Source of the DNA: an uncultured Lachnospiraceae bacterium | GTDB taxonomy: Bacteria > Bacillota > Clostridia > Lachnospirales > Lachnospiraceae | Direction of reading: 5' to 3' | NCBI GenBank assembly: GCA_934293575.1 | Contig: CAKQYU010000008.1 | Span: 46,105 to 110,104 of the forward strand | Length of the DNA: 64,000 bases | In this document: positions 33,959 to 42,983 of the stretch, piece after piece | How positions within the stretch are numbered: position 1 is the stretch's first letter | How the letters are laid out: each line of letters starts with the position of its first letter | Notes under the pieces: model-generated | The model's input: the letters and a program-made list of their open reading frames with translations, nothing else | Databases searched by the model: none | Told to the model about the DNA's origin: nothing | Translations under genes and position numbers: made by a program

Positions 33959-35478
33959 GAAATTTCATTGACTGCCGATCCCTTATCCAATTCCACATCA
34001 AAATAAAATACAACTCCGTTTTCTACATTATAGGCACCGTACTCTCTTCCGTGAAGTTTCATAGTTGCAGCCACAATCGACAATCCAATACCACTGCCAC
34101 CGTATTCTCTTGTTCTTGCCTTATCTACCTTATAAAACTTAATCCAGATCTTATCTAGTTCATCCTCCGGAATGTTGGAACCTTCATTAAATACTTCAAT
34201 TCTTAAAACATCGTCTCTTTCTTTTACCGAAACAACAACGGAAGTATTCGCATTCGCATAATGAATTGCATTGGAAATATAGTTGCTGTAAACCTCCTCC
34301 AAAAGGAATTCATCACCCCATACATAAACAGGCTCTTCATAAGCAAAATCAATGGTTACCTGATTCTGCTGTGCTAAAATATCAGATGCCTGATTAATAT
34401 TGCGCATCAGTTCAACAATATCAAACCGTTCTACATTAATGGAATCCGTACCAAATTCCAATTCGTTCAACGCTAACAGCTTCTTAACCATTTCATTCAT
34501 ACGGTCTGCTTCATCCATAATAACTTCACAGTAAAAGTTCCGGCTTTCCACATCATCCGATATATTTTCTTTCAATCCTTCTGCATATCCCTGAATCAGG
34601 GCAATCGGCGTTTTTAATTCATGTGATACATGGGACAAAAATTCCTTACGCATCTCATCAATTTGCGTCTTTTCTTCAATATCTTTTGTTAATTTCGCAT
34701 TTGCAGTTTTTAATTCCGAAATGGTATGTTCCAATTCCTCTGACATTGAGTTAATGCTGTGCCCCAGTTCACCGATTTCATCCTTTGAAGTCCTTGTTAC
34801 CTTTGCATCAAAATCCAGCTGTGACATTCGTTTTGCAACCTTCGCCATCTCATGAATCGGCTTGACATATGCACTACTGACCAAAAACATGGCAATCGAT
34901 CCAATTAAAATTGCCACAAAACAGACACCCATATACAAATTCATGGTTGAACTGACACTTTCATCAAAACGTAAAACCGAAGAACGAATTGCAATCAGGC
35001 TTCCATCATCCAAAACACCGACCAAATCATAAAAATTCGCATCCAGCGTCTCATCATAATTTTGATGGAAAATGTAATATCCGCCATTGTTTACATCAAA
35101 CAGATCCGAAAGATTATCCTCATCCTTTCCGGCTAACAAAAGGCGTGCAATGGAATCCAAGCTATTCCACATATTGGTTTTTTCGTTGGCATTCGTATAG
35201 ACCGTTCCATCTTCACGCAAAATGAATATATTCATATCACCTTTGGCTGCAATCTTTGCCAAATGATTTTTAATTTCACTTTCCTTTAGGCCGTCTGTCT
35301 GAAACACACTGTTAATACTTTCATATGTTCCAATCATTTTATGCTTTAACTGGCTCAAAAAATATGTATTAACAAATAATTTTGTTATCAACACTGAACC
35401 CATTACGGCAAATGCCATCGTTATCATTAATAAAATTGATAATTTAAATCTTAAAGAACGATTAAATCGTTTAATCAT
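33955..35478 (-). CDS. Sensor histidine kinase (HAMP, HisKA, HATPase)
   Basis: 507-residue membrane kinase. Two membrane spans (about 10-33 and 180-203) flank an extracytoplasmic sensor domain. HAMP follows (SAYVKPIHEMAKVAKRMSQL), then HisKA with phosphoacceptor His in FLSHVSHELKTPIALIQGY, and an ATPase domain with N-box NYISNAIHYA and GGSGIGLSI. Its partner regulator lies 1 nt upstream. The stimulus is not evident from the sequence. Confidence 0.95.
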   Translation of the reverse strand: MIKRFNRSLRFKLSILLMITMAFAVMGSVLITKLFVNTYFLSQLKHKMIGTYESINSVFQTDGLKESEIKNHLAKIAAKGDMNIFILREDGTVYTNANEKTNMWNSLDSIARLLLAGKDEDNLSDLFDVNNGGYYIFHQNYDETLDANFYDLVGVLDDGSLIAIRSSVLRFDESVSSTMNLYMGVCFVAILIGSIAMFLVSSAYVKPIHEMAKVAKRMSQLDFDAKVTRTSKDEIGELGHSINSMSEELEHTISELKTANAKLTKDIEEKTQIDEMRKEFLSHVSHELKTPIALIQGYAEGLKENISDDVESRNFYCEVIMDEADRMNEMVKKLLALNELEFGTDSINVERFDIVELMRNINQASDILAQQNQVTIDFAYEEPVYVWGDEFLLEEVYSNYISNAIHYANANTSVVVSVKERDDVLRIEVFNEGSNIPEDELDKIWIKFYKVDKARTREYGGSGIGLSIVAATMKLHGREYGAYNVENGVVFYFDVELDKGSAVNEIS

Positions 35479-35479
35479 A

Positions 35480-36163
35480 TCAATCCTCTTCTATCTCAAA
35501 TTTGTAACCCATACCCCAGATGGTTTTAATATATTCTCCGCATTCACCTAATTTGCTTCGAAGCTTCTTAACATGGGTATCAATTGTTCTTGCATCACCA
35601 AAGTAATCATAGTTCCATACATTATTAAGAATTTTCTCTCTTGATAATGCCACACCCTGATTGACCACAAAATAATTTAGCAGTTCAAACTCTTTAAAGC
35701 TTAATTCAATATTCTTTCCATTCACCTTAACGGTATGTCCTACGACATCCAATTCAATTCCGCCCGCCGTTATAAGTTCCTCCTTGGCAGTTCCGGAGGT
35801 TCTCCGTAAAATCGCCTCCACTCTTGCAACCAAAATCTTCGGACTAAACGGTTTTGAAATATATTCATCCACACCAAGTTCAAATCCCAACAGTTCGTCT
35901 CTTTCATCAGACTTTGCAGTCAGCATGATAATCGGAACTTTTGACATTCTGCGGATTTCACGGCATGCTTCCCATCCGTCCATCTTAGGCATCATAACAT
36001 CCAAAATCACAAGTGAAACATCTTTTGTTTCGACAAAAATGTCAATTGCTTCCTCTCCGTTAGCTGCTTCTAAGACTTCGTATCCGCTTTTGTACAAGAA
36101 ATCTTTCACAAGCTTTCGCATTCTGCTTTCATCATCAACCACCAAAATCTTAACCTGAGACAT
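35480..36163 (-). CDS. OmpR/PhoB-family response regulator
   Basis: About 227 residues: a receiver with VDDESRMRKL, phosphoacceptor Asp in LVILDVMMPKMDGW, MLTAKSDERDE and YISKPFSP, then a winged-helix effector (LSFKEFELLNYFV, TIDTHVKKLRSKLGE). The start is ambiguous: ATG 36161-36163 is 11 nt from GGGAGG, whereas a TTG two codons upstream is 5 nt from it. Pairs with the kinase directly downstream and follows the unknown membrane protein at 36182. Confidence 0.96.
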   Translation of the reverse strand: MSQVKILVVDDESRMRKLVKDFLYKSGYEVLEAANGEEAIDIFVETKDVSLVILDVMMPKMDGWEACREIRRMSKVPIIMLTAKSDERDELLGFELGVDEYISKPFSPKILVARVEAILRRTSGTAKEELITAGGIELDVVGHTVKVNGKNIELSFKEFELLNYFVVNQGVALSREKILNNVWNYDYFGDARTIDTHVKKLRSKLGECGEYIKTIWGMGYKFEIEED

Positions 36164-36181
36164 AAACAATCAAACCTCCCA

Positions 36182-36733
36182 TTATTCCTGTTCAATATCA
36201 AGCTGCGCTTCTTTATCTTTTACTGCCTGCTCTCTGCGCTCTAAATCCTCCTGCCATGCAGAATACTTATTCAACACTTTATTCTCCACATTAATATATT
36301 CTGCATTCGGATTCACAGCCGCAATTACAAACATCGCAACAACCATAAAAACAAGTGCAACAATTGTAATCGTCATTCTTTTTTTGACCATTAACAAATT
36401 GGATATTTTATTCTCTAAAACACCTTTGTTCAGCTCACTTACTTTATCATACTCCATCCGTTTTGGTATCACTACCACAGATAATTCATCTTCATTATAC
36501 CCAAATTCTGTGACTAAAAAGTGTCTTAACTCCAATAAAAAATTATAACCGATAATTGTTTTAAACATTTCCCGTTCAATCAATTTTTCGTATATCTGAT
36601 AAACAGCTTCCGGATTTTTTAAATCCAACCGTTGCCGGATTGTGTCTATCGATTCTTTTTCTTTTCTCGCAACCTGTACTTCCTTAAAACTGGGAAACTG
36701 AAATCCGTCTACAATCAAATCTTTTTGTTCCAT
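36182..36733 (-). CDS. Single-span membrane protein of unknown function upstream of the two-component system
   Basis: 183 residues: a soluble N-terminal region (about 1-110) with alternating helices (VQVARKEKESIDTIRQRLDL, EAVYQIYEKLIEREMFKT), one membrane span (MTITIVALVFMVVAMFVIAAV, about 120-140), and a Glu/Lys-rich coiled-coil tail. No signal peptide, so the N-terminal part is probably cytoplasmic. GGAGG lies 7 nt before ATG 36731-36733. It lies 18 nt upstream of the response regulator and so probably belongs to that operon. I do not recognise the family. Confidence 0.75.
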   Translation of the reverse strand: MEQKDLIVDGFQFPSFKEVQVARKEKESIDTIRQRLDLKNPEAVYQIYEKLIEREMFKTIIGYNFLLELRHFLVTEFGYNEDELSVVVIPKRMEYDKVSELNKGVLENKISNLLMVKKRMTITIVALVFMVVAMFVIAAVNPNAEYINVENKVLNKYSAWQEDLERREQAVKDKEAQLDIEQE

Positions 36734-36763
36734 ATTCATCCTCCACATATCCATCCATAAAAA

Positions 36764-36793
36764 TAAAAGGACGAACAGTAACGTTCGTCCTAA
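36764..36793 (-). terminator. Intrinsic terminator after ssrA
   Basis: Perfect 9-bp arms (36768-36776 and 36783-36791) with a 6-nt loop; on the minus strand TTTTATTTTT follows. It lies about 9 nt after the mature tmRNA 3' end. Confidence 0.9.
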
Positions 36794-36799
36794 TTTCGC

Positions 36800-37141
36800 T
36801 GGAGCTGGCGGGAATCGAACCCGCGTCCGAAGACTCTTCCATTATGGCATCTCCCATTACAGTCGCTTTATCAACATTCCCTCAAGATTCCGCCAAACGA
36901 CAGGCAAAACCTTTTGGTAGCTTCATAAATCTTTTATCATGTCAAAGCTTTCATGATAAAGTTCCCCACTGTTTTGATGCCTTATTCCAAGCCATGGGTG
37001 AACTTAGATAAGACAACTGCCATTAGGCAGCGTACGCTAACTGATTGTCTGCGTTTATATTTAGTTCCAAGTTTTTAGATGGTCCTGGTCCATCAATGGC
37101 TTCCATAATTTCTAAATCCCCGTCGAAACCAGTACAACCCC
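36800..37141 (-). ncRNA. ssrA: Transfer-messenger RNA (tmRNA)
   Basis: About 342 nt. The tRNA-like ends pair: 5' GGGGTTG with 3' CAGCTCC plus discriminator A, with the T-arm sequence GGTTCGATTCCCGCC near the 3' end and CTGGTTTCGACGGGGAT near the 5' end. The tag reading frame (37023-37052) starts at GCA and gives ADNQLAYAA before TAA. CCA is not encoded (GCG follows the discriminator), so it must be added by nucleotidyltransferase. Works with SmpB, encoded upstream, to rescue stalled ribosomes. Confidence 0.96.
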
Positions 37142-37166
37142 TAATATAAATCAGGTAGAACTGATT

Positions 37167-37595
37167 TTATTCATTATCTGATTCAGTCGAACTTTCTTCT
37201 GAATCAGTATTTAACAATTCTTCAGCATTGTCCTTATCAATTACATCGACATTGCCACCCAATGCTTCTTCCACGGCAGATGTTGCATCATTTGCCTGAG
37301 TAGAATCTTCTGTACTTTCTTCTGTTGCATTTTTTTCGGCAATTGCATTTACCAAATCGACCTCATCGGAATAATTCTCATCAATATAATCACCAACGTA
37401 TGATTTGAGGGAAGAATCACCCACAATTTTCGGCATTTTTTTGTAAATATTGATTCCGGTAGGAATTCCGATTGCAGCACCAAGAATCAGGCATATCACA
37501 ATACATTTTACAATTAATTTGACTCTTTTTTTTCGTTCGATATCTTTTCTGTGTTTTTTCTGATATTTCTTTTTATCAACTTTTTCCTGACTCAT
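37167..37595 (-). CDS. Small single-span membrane protein between smpB and ssrA
   Basis: 142 residues: a strongly basic N terminus (EKVDKKKYQKKHRKDIERKK), one membrane span (VKCIVICLILGAAIGIPTGI, about 27-47), then an acidic Glu/Asp/Ser/Thr-rich outside region ending ESSTESDNE. ATG 37593-37595 is 5 nt after GGAGG; an upstream ATG lacks a site. The tail composition suggests a disordered extracytoplasmic segment. I do not recognise a family. It ends 25 nt before tmRNA. Confidence 0.75.
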   Translation of the reverse strand: MSQEKVDKKKYQKKHRKDIERKKRVKLIVKCIVICLILGAAIGIPTGINIYKKMPKIVGDSSLKSYVGDYIDENYSDEVDLVNAIAEKNATEESTEDSTQANDATSAVEEALGGNVDVIDKDNAEELLNTDSEESSTESDNE

Positions 37596-37638
37596 ATATG
37601 CCTCCATTATTATACTTACTCCAAAAGACATAATAACA

Positions 37639-37654
37639 TATTTTCCGGAAAATA
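37639..37654. promoter_or_regulatory. Perfect 16-bp palindrome upstream of the membrane protein gene
   Basis: TATTTTCCGGAAAATA lies between smpB and the gene starting at 37595. Directly downstream on the minus strand is TGTTATTAT, an extended -10-like element, so the palindrome would sit in the promoter spacer. Confidence 0.45.
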
Positions 37655-37677
37655 GAAAATGAATTTTTTATGAAATT

Positions 37678-38151
37678 TTATCCGCGGAGATTGCGTACCT
37701 TAAATTCTTTTTCTGCTTCCCGTTTCATGTCTCTTTTGGCAATATCATGCCGCTTATCATATAATTTCTTTCCTCTTGCCAGTCCTATTTCTATTTTAAC
37801 CAGACTGTCTTTAAAATAAACCTTTAGTGGAACAATTGTATAACCCTTTAACTTTGCCTGTCCCATAATTTTATTGATTTCATAACGATGAAGCAATAAT
37901 TTTCTCGGTCTTAACGGGTCTTTATTGAATATATTACCCTTTTCATACGGTGAAATGTGCATCTGACGAATCATTACCTCTCCGTCTTCAACGGCCACAA
38001 ATGCCTCTTTAATACTACAATGTCCCATCCGCAGTGATTTCACTTCTGTTCCGTGCAATTCAATTCCTGCTTCATATTTTTCATCTATAAAATAATCATG
38101 ATATGCCTTTTTGTTATTTGCAATCAGTCTTTCACCCTTCTGTTTCGGCAT
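37678..38151 (-). CDS. smpB: SsrA-binding protein SmpB
   Basis: 157-residue tmRNA chaperone that delivers tmRNA to stalled ribosomes. The OB-fold core shows NNKKAYHDYFIDEKYEAGI, GTEVKSLRMGHCSIKEAF and the basic C-terminal tail GKKLYDKRHDIAKRDMKRE. The start ATG 38149-38151 is 6 nt after AAGGAGG, which lies within the final rnr codons; the reading frames overlap by 20 bp. Confidence 0.98.
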   Translation of the reverse strand: MPKQKGERLIANNKKAYHDYFIDEKYEAGIELHGTEVKSLRMGHCSIKEAFVAVEDGEVMIRQMHISPYEKGNIFNKDPLRPRKLLLHRYEINKIMGQAKLKGYTIVPLKVYFKDSLVKIEIGLARGKKLYDKRHDIAKRDMKREAEKEFKVRNLRG

Positions 38152-40390
38152 CTTCATCCTCCTTTACCAGCTCAAAATCTATCGTCCTAAGTAATTTATC
38201 GACATGAACCACCTGAATTTTAACAGGCTGCCCCATCTGATAAATTCTGCCGGTATCTTTTCCGATAATTTCCATAGTTTCCTCATTATAGATATAATAA
38301 TCATCCGGTATTGTCGCAATCCGAACCATTCCTTCGACAGTATTTTCCAATTCCACGTAAAATCCGTAAGCAGTCACACCGGATATCATTCCATCGAAAA
38401 CATTTCCAATCTGCTTGCTCATATATTGTACCTTTTTAAGCTTCTCCACTTCACGTTCCACTTCCTGTGCACGTCTTTCGTTTTTGGAATTGGAGTCTGC
38501 AACCTCAGGCAATATCTGTTCCAAATGCAACAGTCTTCGTCCATTTAATCTTCCGTGTATCTGATCCTTTATAATCCGGTGAATCTGCAAATCCGGATAC
38601 CTTCTGATTGGAGATGTAAAATGGCAGTAGTATTTTGCCGCAAGTCCGAAATGACCGGTACACTCTGTTGAATATTTTGCCTGCTGCATTGTACGAAGTG
38701 TCATCCGGCTGATAAATCCTTCTTCCGGTGTGTGTTGGATTTTTGTCAGCAATTTTTGAAATTCTTTTGGATGAATTTCATCTCCGGTATTTTTCAGATA
38801 ATAACCGAAATGCTTTATGACTTCTTCTAATTTTTCAACCTTTTCCCGATCCGGACCTCCGTGTACACGATATTCAAACGGAACATCCTGCCAGAAATAA
38901 TCCTCTGCAATTGTTTCATTTGCCATCAGCATAAAGTCTTCGATAATCTTATGAGCGGGATTTCTGTCATACGGTCCAATCTCTACCGGTTCTCCGTTTT
39001 CTTTTAATATAATTTTGGATTCCGGAAAATCAAAATCAATTGAGCCTCTCTTTTTTCTTCTCTCTCTTAAGATATCCGACAATTCTTTCATATCTGTAAA
39101 AAATGTAATTTCGTCTTTGTATTCTTCAAATATCTCTTCCCCGGACAACAGTTTTCCATCATTGGTCGTAAGAGTTACACTTGCAATCGAAACATCGTCT
39201 TGCACGGAATAATCAACCTCATCATAGCTTTTCCGATTTTGGATTGCATCTGCCTTCAAAATTGCATGTACCTGATTATAGCTCATTCTTCTGTCAACAC
39301 AGATAACCGTTTCTGCAATTTCATGGCCAATCACCTTACCTGTAAAATCAATATCCATAAAGCAAGAAAGTGCAAGTCTGTCCTGATTTGCATTCAATGA
39401 ACAGATACCGTTTGATAATTTGTGCGGTAACATCGGAATAACCCGGTCTACCAGATAAACACTGGTTCCTCTTTTTAATGCCTCCTCATCCAACGGAGAA
39501 TGTTCTTTCACATAATGGGAAACATCCGCAATATGAACACCTAGCCGATATCCGCTATCCGTCTTGGATAGTGTAATTGCATCGTCTAAATCCTTCGCAT
39601 CTTCTCCATCAATCGTTACCGTCTTCCATGCACGAATATCCTTACGTCCAGCACATTCTTCTGCCGATACCTCATCTTCTATCCGTTCCAGATACCGCAT
39701 AACCACATCATCAAACTCCATTGGAAGTCCATATGCCCGGACAATCGATAAGATATCCGTTCCAGGGTCGTTTACATGGCCTAAAATCTCTACTACCTTG
39801 CCTTCCGGTTTGTGATTCTTATCCCCATAACCGGTCAATTCAACAACAACCTTATGTCCGGTAACAGCACCCATACTGTTCTTTTTCGAGATAAAAATAT
39901 CGTCTGTTATTTTTTTATTATCCGGAATCACAAATCCAAACTGTTTGTTTTTCTGGAAATATCCAACGATTTCACGATTACCGTGTTCAATGATATTTAC
40001 AACCTTTGCTTCTTTTCTTTTTCCTGCCGGAGCTTTGGTGATCTGTATCATTACTTTATCATTATTCATTGCACATCCCGTTGCATGTTCCCCAATAAAA
40101 TAATCCTCATCTTCACCTTCCACACAAACAAATCCAAATCCTTTTGCATTACCGATGAAAGTTCCAATCTTTGTTACATCCGAAAGAGATTGATATTTTC
40201 CTCTTTTGGTCAGCAAAACCTTACCTTCTTGAACAAGCTGTGCTAAAATCTCCCGAAATTCTTCCTTTTCTTCCGGTTCAACCTGTAATAAAAAAATCAA
40301 TTCCTTTTGTTTCAGAGGTTTGTAATGTTTATCGTTGATTACACTCAATATTCTTTTTTTCTTTTCATTCCATTGTTTCTTCTCTGACAT
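38132..40390 (-). CDS. rnr: Ribonuclease R
   Basis: 752-residue 3'-5' exoribonuclease. N-terminal helix-turn-helix and two cold-shock domains (GTFIGNAKGFGFVCVEGEDED, VGYFQKNKQFGFVIP), the RNB catalytic core with DGEDAKDLDDAITL and the four aspartates, and a C-terminal S1 domain (FDGMISGVTAYGFYVELENT). It degrades structured and non-stop mRNA and works with tmRNA and SmpB, encoded immediately downstream. TAGGAG precedes ATG 40388-40390. Confidence 0.97.
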   Translation of the reverse strand: MSEKKQWNEKKKRILSVINDKHYKPLKQKELIFLLQVEPEEKEEFREILAQLVQEGKVLLTKRGKYQSLSDVTKIGTFIGNAKGFGFVCVEGEDEDYFIGEHATGCAMNNDKVMIQITKAPAGKRKEAKVVNIIEHGNREIVGYFQKNKQFGFVIPDNKKITDDIFISKKNSMGAVTGHKVVVELTGYGDKNHKPEGKVVEILGHVNDPGTDILSIVRAYGLPMEFDDVVMRYLERIEDEVSAEECAGRKDIRAWKTVTIDGEDAKDLDDAITLSKTDSGYRLGVHIADVSHYVKEHSPLDEEALKRGTSVYLVDRVIPMLPHKLSNGICSLNANQDRLALSCFMDIDFTGKVIGHEIAETVICVDRRMSYNQVHAILKADAIQNRKSYDEVDYSVQDDVSIASVTLTTNDGKLLSGEEIFEEYKDEITFFTDMKELSDILRERRKKRGSIDFDFPESKIILKENGEPVEIGPYDRNPAHKIIEDFMLMANETIAEDYFWQDVPFEYRVHGGPDREKVEKLEEVIKHFGYYLKNTGDEIHPKEFQKLLTKIQHTPEEGFISRMTLRTMQQAKYSTECTGHFGLAAKYYCHFTSPIRRYPDLQIHRIIKDQIHGRLNGRRLLHLEQILPEVADSNSKNERRAQEVEREVEKLKKVQYMSKQIGNVFDGMISGVTAYGFYVELENTVEGMVRIATIPDDYYIYNEETMEIIGKDTGRIYQMGQPVKIQVVHVDKLLRTIDFELVKEDEDAETEG

Positions 40391-40458
40391 ATTGTTTTCT
40401 CCTACCGAACTGCTATATCGAAAGTCCTTATCCTTTTTATCAATTATTGCAGGTCATA

Positions 40459-40495
40459 AAAAAAGCTACCACATAGTATATGCAGTAGCTTTGTT
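40459..40495 (-). terminator. Terminator after secG
   Basis: Eight-bp arms (40462-40469 and 40485-40492) with a 15-nt loop; on the minus strand seven T follow. It begins a few nt after the secG stop. Confidence 0.85.
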
Positions 40496-40497
40496 TA

Positions 40498-40737
40498 TTA
40501 ATTAATGAATTTAGAACCTATAAGCAATGCCAATATCAAAAATATTGCCACACAAATCCAGGTAGCTAACGCAAGTCTGGCAGCTTTGTCTCTCCCTTTA
40601 TTCTTGCCCCAATAAGTCTCAGCACTTGTTGTTCCGGCAAGACTTCCTAAACCATTATCCTTTGCTTCCTGTAATAATACCAATACGATAATTATAAGAC
40701 ACATTATACTAAATACAATTGTAAGTCCGGTCTTCAC
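40498..40737 (-). CDS. secG: Preprotein translocase subunit SecG
   Basis: 79-residue membrane protein with two spans (about 5-25 and 55-75) joined by the conserved loop EAKDNGLGSLAGTTSAETYWGKNKG. Part of the SecYEG channel. The start is GTG at 40735-40737, 7 nt from AGGAGG. Followed by a terminator and then rnr, the same order as in Bacillus. Confidence 0.93.
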   Translation of the reverse strand: MKTGLTIVFSIMCLIIIVLVLLQEAKDNGLGSLAGTTSAETYWGKNKGRDKAARLALATWICVAIFLILALLIGSKFIN

Positions 40738-40772
40738 GATATTACCTCCTGTTTAAAAACTCACTGCATGAT

Positions 40773-40801
40773 ATCATATCACATTATTCCTACAAAAACA
40801 A
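40773..40801 (-). promoter_or_regulatory. Promoter for secG
   Basis: TTGTTT (40796-40801) and TATGAT (40773-40778) on the minus strand with 17-bp spacing, about 35 nt upstream of the start codon. Confidence 0.65.
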
Positions 40802-40841
40802 GCAATTTTTAATCGGTGTTTCCAAATTCAAATCCTATATC

Positions 40842-42389
40842 CTATTTTGCAGGAACAATCAAACTCTTTCCTGTCATTTCTTCCGGCTGCTCTAATCCGA
40901 GAATCTCAAGAAGTGTTGGTGCGATATCAGCAAGACATCCGCCCTCTCTCAATGTTACATCCTTATCATAATTTACAAGAATAAACGGAACCGGATTTGT
41001 TGTATGAGCTGTATGCGGCTCACCTGTTTCATAATCAATCATCTTCTCTGCATTACCATGATCCGCACAGATAAACAATACACCGCCGGCTTTCTTCACT
41101 GCCTCTACCGCACTGCCTACACACTGATCCACTGTCTCTACGGCTGCAACTGCAGCAGGAATCACACCGGTATGACCAACCATATCCGGATTTGCAAAAT
41201 TAATGATAATGACATCATATTTTTCAGATAAGATTGCCGCATTTAATTTTTCAGAAACTTCAGGCGCACTCATTTCCGGCTGTAAATCATAAGTTGCAAC
41301 GGAAGGAGATTTTACCAGAATTCTTTCCTCATCTTTATTCGGCTCTTCCATACCACCATTAAAAAAGAAAGTAACATGTGCATATTTTTCTGTCTCAGCA
41401 AGTCTTAACTGCTTTAAGCCATTCTTTGCTAAATACTCACCAAATGTATTGACAATTGACTGTTTCTTGAATGCAACAATTTTATTTGGAATAGACTCAT
41501 CATAATCCTTAAAGCAAACATAAGTTAAATCTTTTCTTCCGCCTTTTCTTTCAAAGCCTGTAAATGCATCATCACAGAAAGCTCTTGTGATTTCTCTTGC
41601 ACGATCCGGACGGAAATTGAAGAAAATAACAGAATCCTTATCCTTAACGGTTGCAACAGGTGCTCCGTTTTCCTCAATTACGGTTGGCATCACAAATTCA
41701 TCTGTCTTTTCGTTTGCATAAGAATCTGCAACTGCCTGTACCGGATCCGTAGCCTTCACACCTTCACCGTAAACCATAGCCGCATATGCTTTTTCTACTC
41801 TGTCCCAGTTATTATCACGATCCATTGCATAATAACGTCCGGAAATAGATGCAATCTTACCAACACCAATTTCATTCATTTTATCAACAAGCTCCGCTAC
41901 ATAATCTTTTCCGGATGCCGGAGGTGTATCTCTACCATCCAAAAACGGATGCACATAAACATTTGTTAAATTCTCTTTTTTGCAAAGCTCCAAAATACCG
42001 TATAAATGTGTGTTATGACTATGAACACCACCGTCTGAAAGCAATCCCCATAAATGTAAATCCGAATTGTTTTCTTTACAATTCCTGATTGCTTCTAACA
42101 TAGCTTCATTCCGGAAGAAATCACCATCCTGAATTGCCTTTGTAATAGAAGTCAAATCCTGATAAATGATACGTCCGGCACCAATATTCATATGACCAAC
42201 TTCTGAATTTCCCATCTGTCCATCCGGAAGACCTACTGCTAATCCGGAAGCAAGACCCGGTACATACGGACACTCTTTCATCAACTGATCCATTACCGGT
42301 GTATTTGCCATAGCAATTGCGTTTCCCTCTGTTTTCTCATTCAAGCCATAACCATCAAGTACCATTAAAACAACTGGTTTATTACTCAT
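40842..42389 (-). CDS. gpmI: 2,3-bisphosphoglycerate-independent phosphoglycerate mutase
   Basis: 515-residue manganese enzyme of the alkaline-phosphatase superfamily, interconverting 3- and 2-phosphoglycerate. N-terminal VVLMVLDGYGLNEKTEGNAI, catalytic Ser in QMGNSEVGHMNIGAGR, and metal ligands in FICADHGNAEKM. ATG 42387-42389 is 8 nt from GGAG. It lies downstream of the kinase-like gene at 42465 rather than within the gap operon. Confidence 0.98.
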   Translation of the reverse strand: MSNKPVVLMVLDGYGLNEKTEGNAIAMANTPVMDQLMKECPYVPGLASGLAVGLPDGQMGNSEVGHMNIGAGRIIYQDLTSITKAIQDGDFFRNEAMLEAIRNCKENNSDLHLWGLLSDGGVHSHNTHLYGILELCKKENLTNVYVHPFLDGRDTPPASGKDYVAELVDKMNEIGVGKIASISGRYYAMDRDNNWDRVEKAYAAMVYGEGVKATDPVQAVADSYANEKTDEFVMPTVIEENGAPVATVKDKDSVIFFNFRPDRAREITRAFCDDAFTGFERKGGRKDLTYVCFKDYDESIPNKIVAFKKQSIVNTFGEYLAKNGLKQLRLAETEKYAHVTFFFNGGMEEPNKDEERILVKSPSVATYDLQPEMSAPEVSEKLNAAILSEKYDVIIINFANPDMVGHTGVIPAAVAAVETVDQCVGSAVEAVKKAGGVLFICADHGNAEKMIDYETGEPHTAHTTNPVPFILVNYDKDVTLREGGCLADIAPTLLEILGLEQPEEMTGKSLIVPAK

Positions 42390-42464
42390 TTCATTTCTCC
42401 TTTTAATCATATATTTAAATAGGCCTTTCGTAACCTATTTTTTTCAGAAATAGTTTAACACATA

Positions 42465-42980
42465 TTAAAAATTTTGCAATGCTTCCTTCATCAATCCAAC
42501 CGTTTCCCGAATTGATAATTTCTTTGCCGAAATCGTAATATCTGCATATTTTTCATATAAAGGTACTCTTTCTTCATACAAGTCCTTAAAGGTCTGTCCT
42601 GTTTTTATTGCAACACCCCGTTTGGTCAAATCACCGATTCGTTCTATCAGTTCCTCTAATGAATGTTCAATATAAACAACCGTACCGATTGATTTTAAAT
42701 GCTCCATTGCCTCCCTGCCGTAAACCACGCTGCCACCGGTCGCAATAACGGACTTATGGCAATCTAAAGAAGCGTTTGCTTCATTTTCTATCTGAATAAA
42801 TGCGTCGAGTCCCTGTCCATCTATAATTTCACTTAACAAAAGACCGGTTTGTTCCTGAATCACTAAATCGGAATCGATAAAACGATATCCCATTGACTTT
42901 GCAAGTACAACGCCGATTGTACTTTTTCCTGAACTTGGCATTCCAATTAATACAATATTATCCTTCAATCTATACACCAT
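42465..42980 (-). CDS. Shikimate kinase-like protein
   Basis: 171-residue P-loop kinase of the shikimate-kinase fold: Walker A GMPSSGKST at 13-21, acidic pair D36/D38 in FIDSD, and RVPLYEKYAD near the C terminus. Two positions deviate. The substrate arginine of the usual FRxxE motif is Ile62 (FIQIE), and the GGG substrate loop is GGS (82-84). Either it is a divergent AroK or it has another substrate. No aro gene is nearby. The ATG starts 3 nt after the upstream gene's stop. Confidence 0.75.
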   Translation of the reverse strand: MVYRLKDNIVLIGMPSSGKSTIGVVLAKSMGYRFIDSDLVIQEQTGLLLSEIIDGQGLDAFIQIENEANASLDCHKSVIATGGSVVYGREAMEHLKSIGTVVYIEHSLEELIERIGDLTKRGVAIKTGQTFKDLYEERVPLYEKYADITISAKKLSIRETVGLMKEALQNF

Positions 42981-42983
42981 TCC

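Noticed and set aside
37639..37654. Possible CodY box
   Set aside because: The arms resemble the CodY consensus, but the centre has two bases instead of one, so the half-site spacing is wrong.
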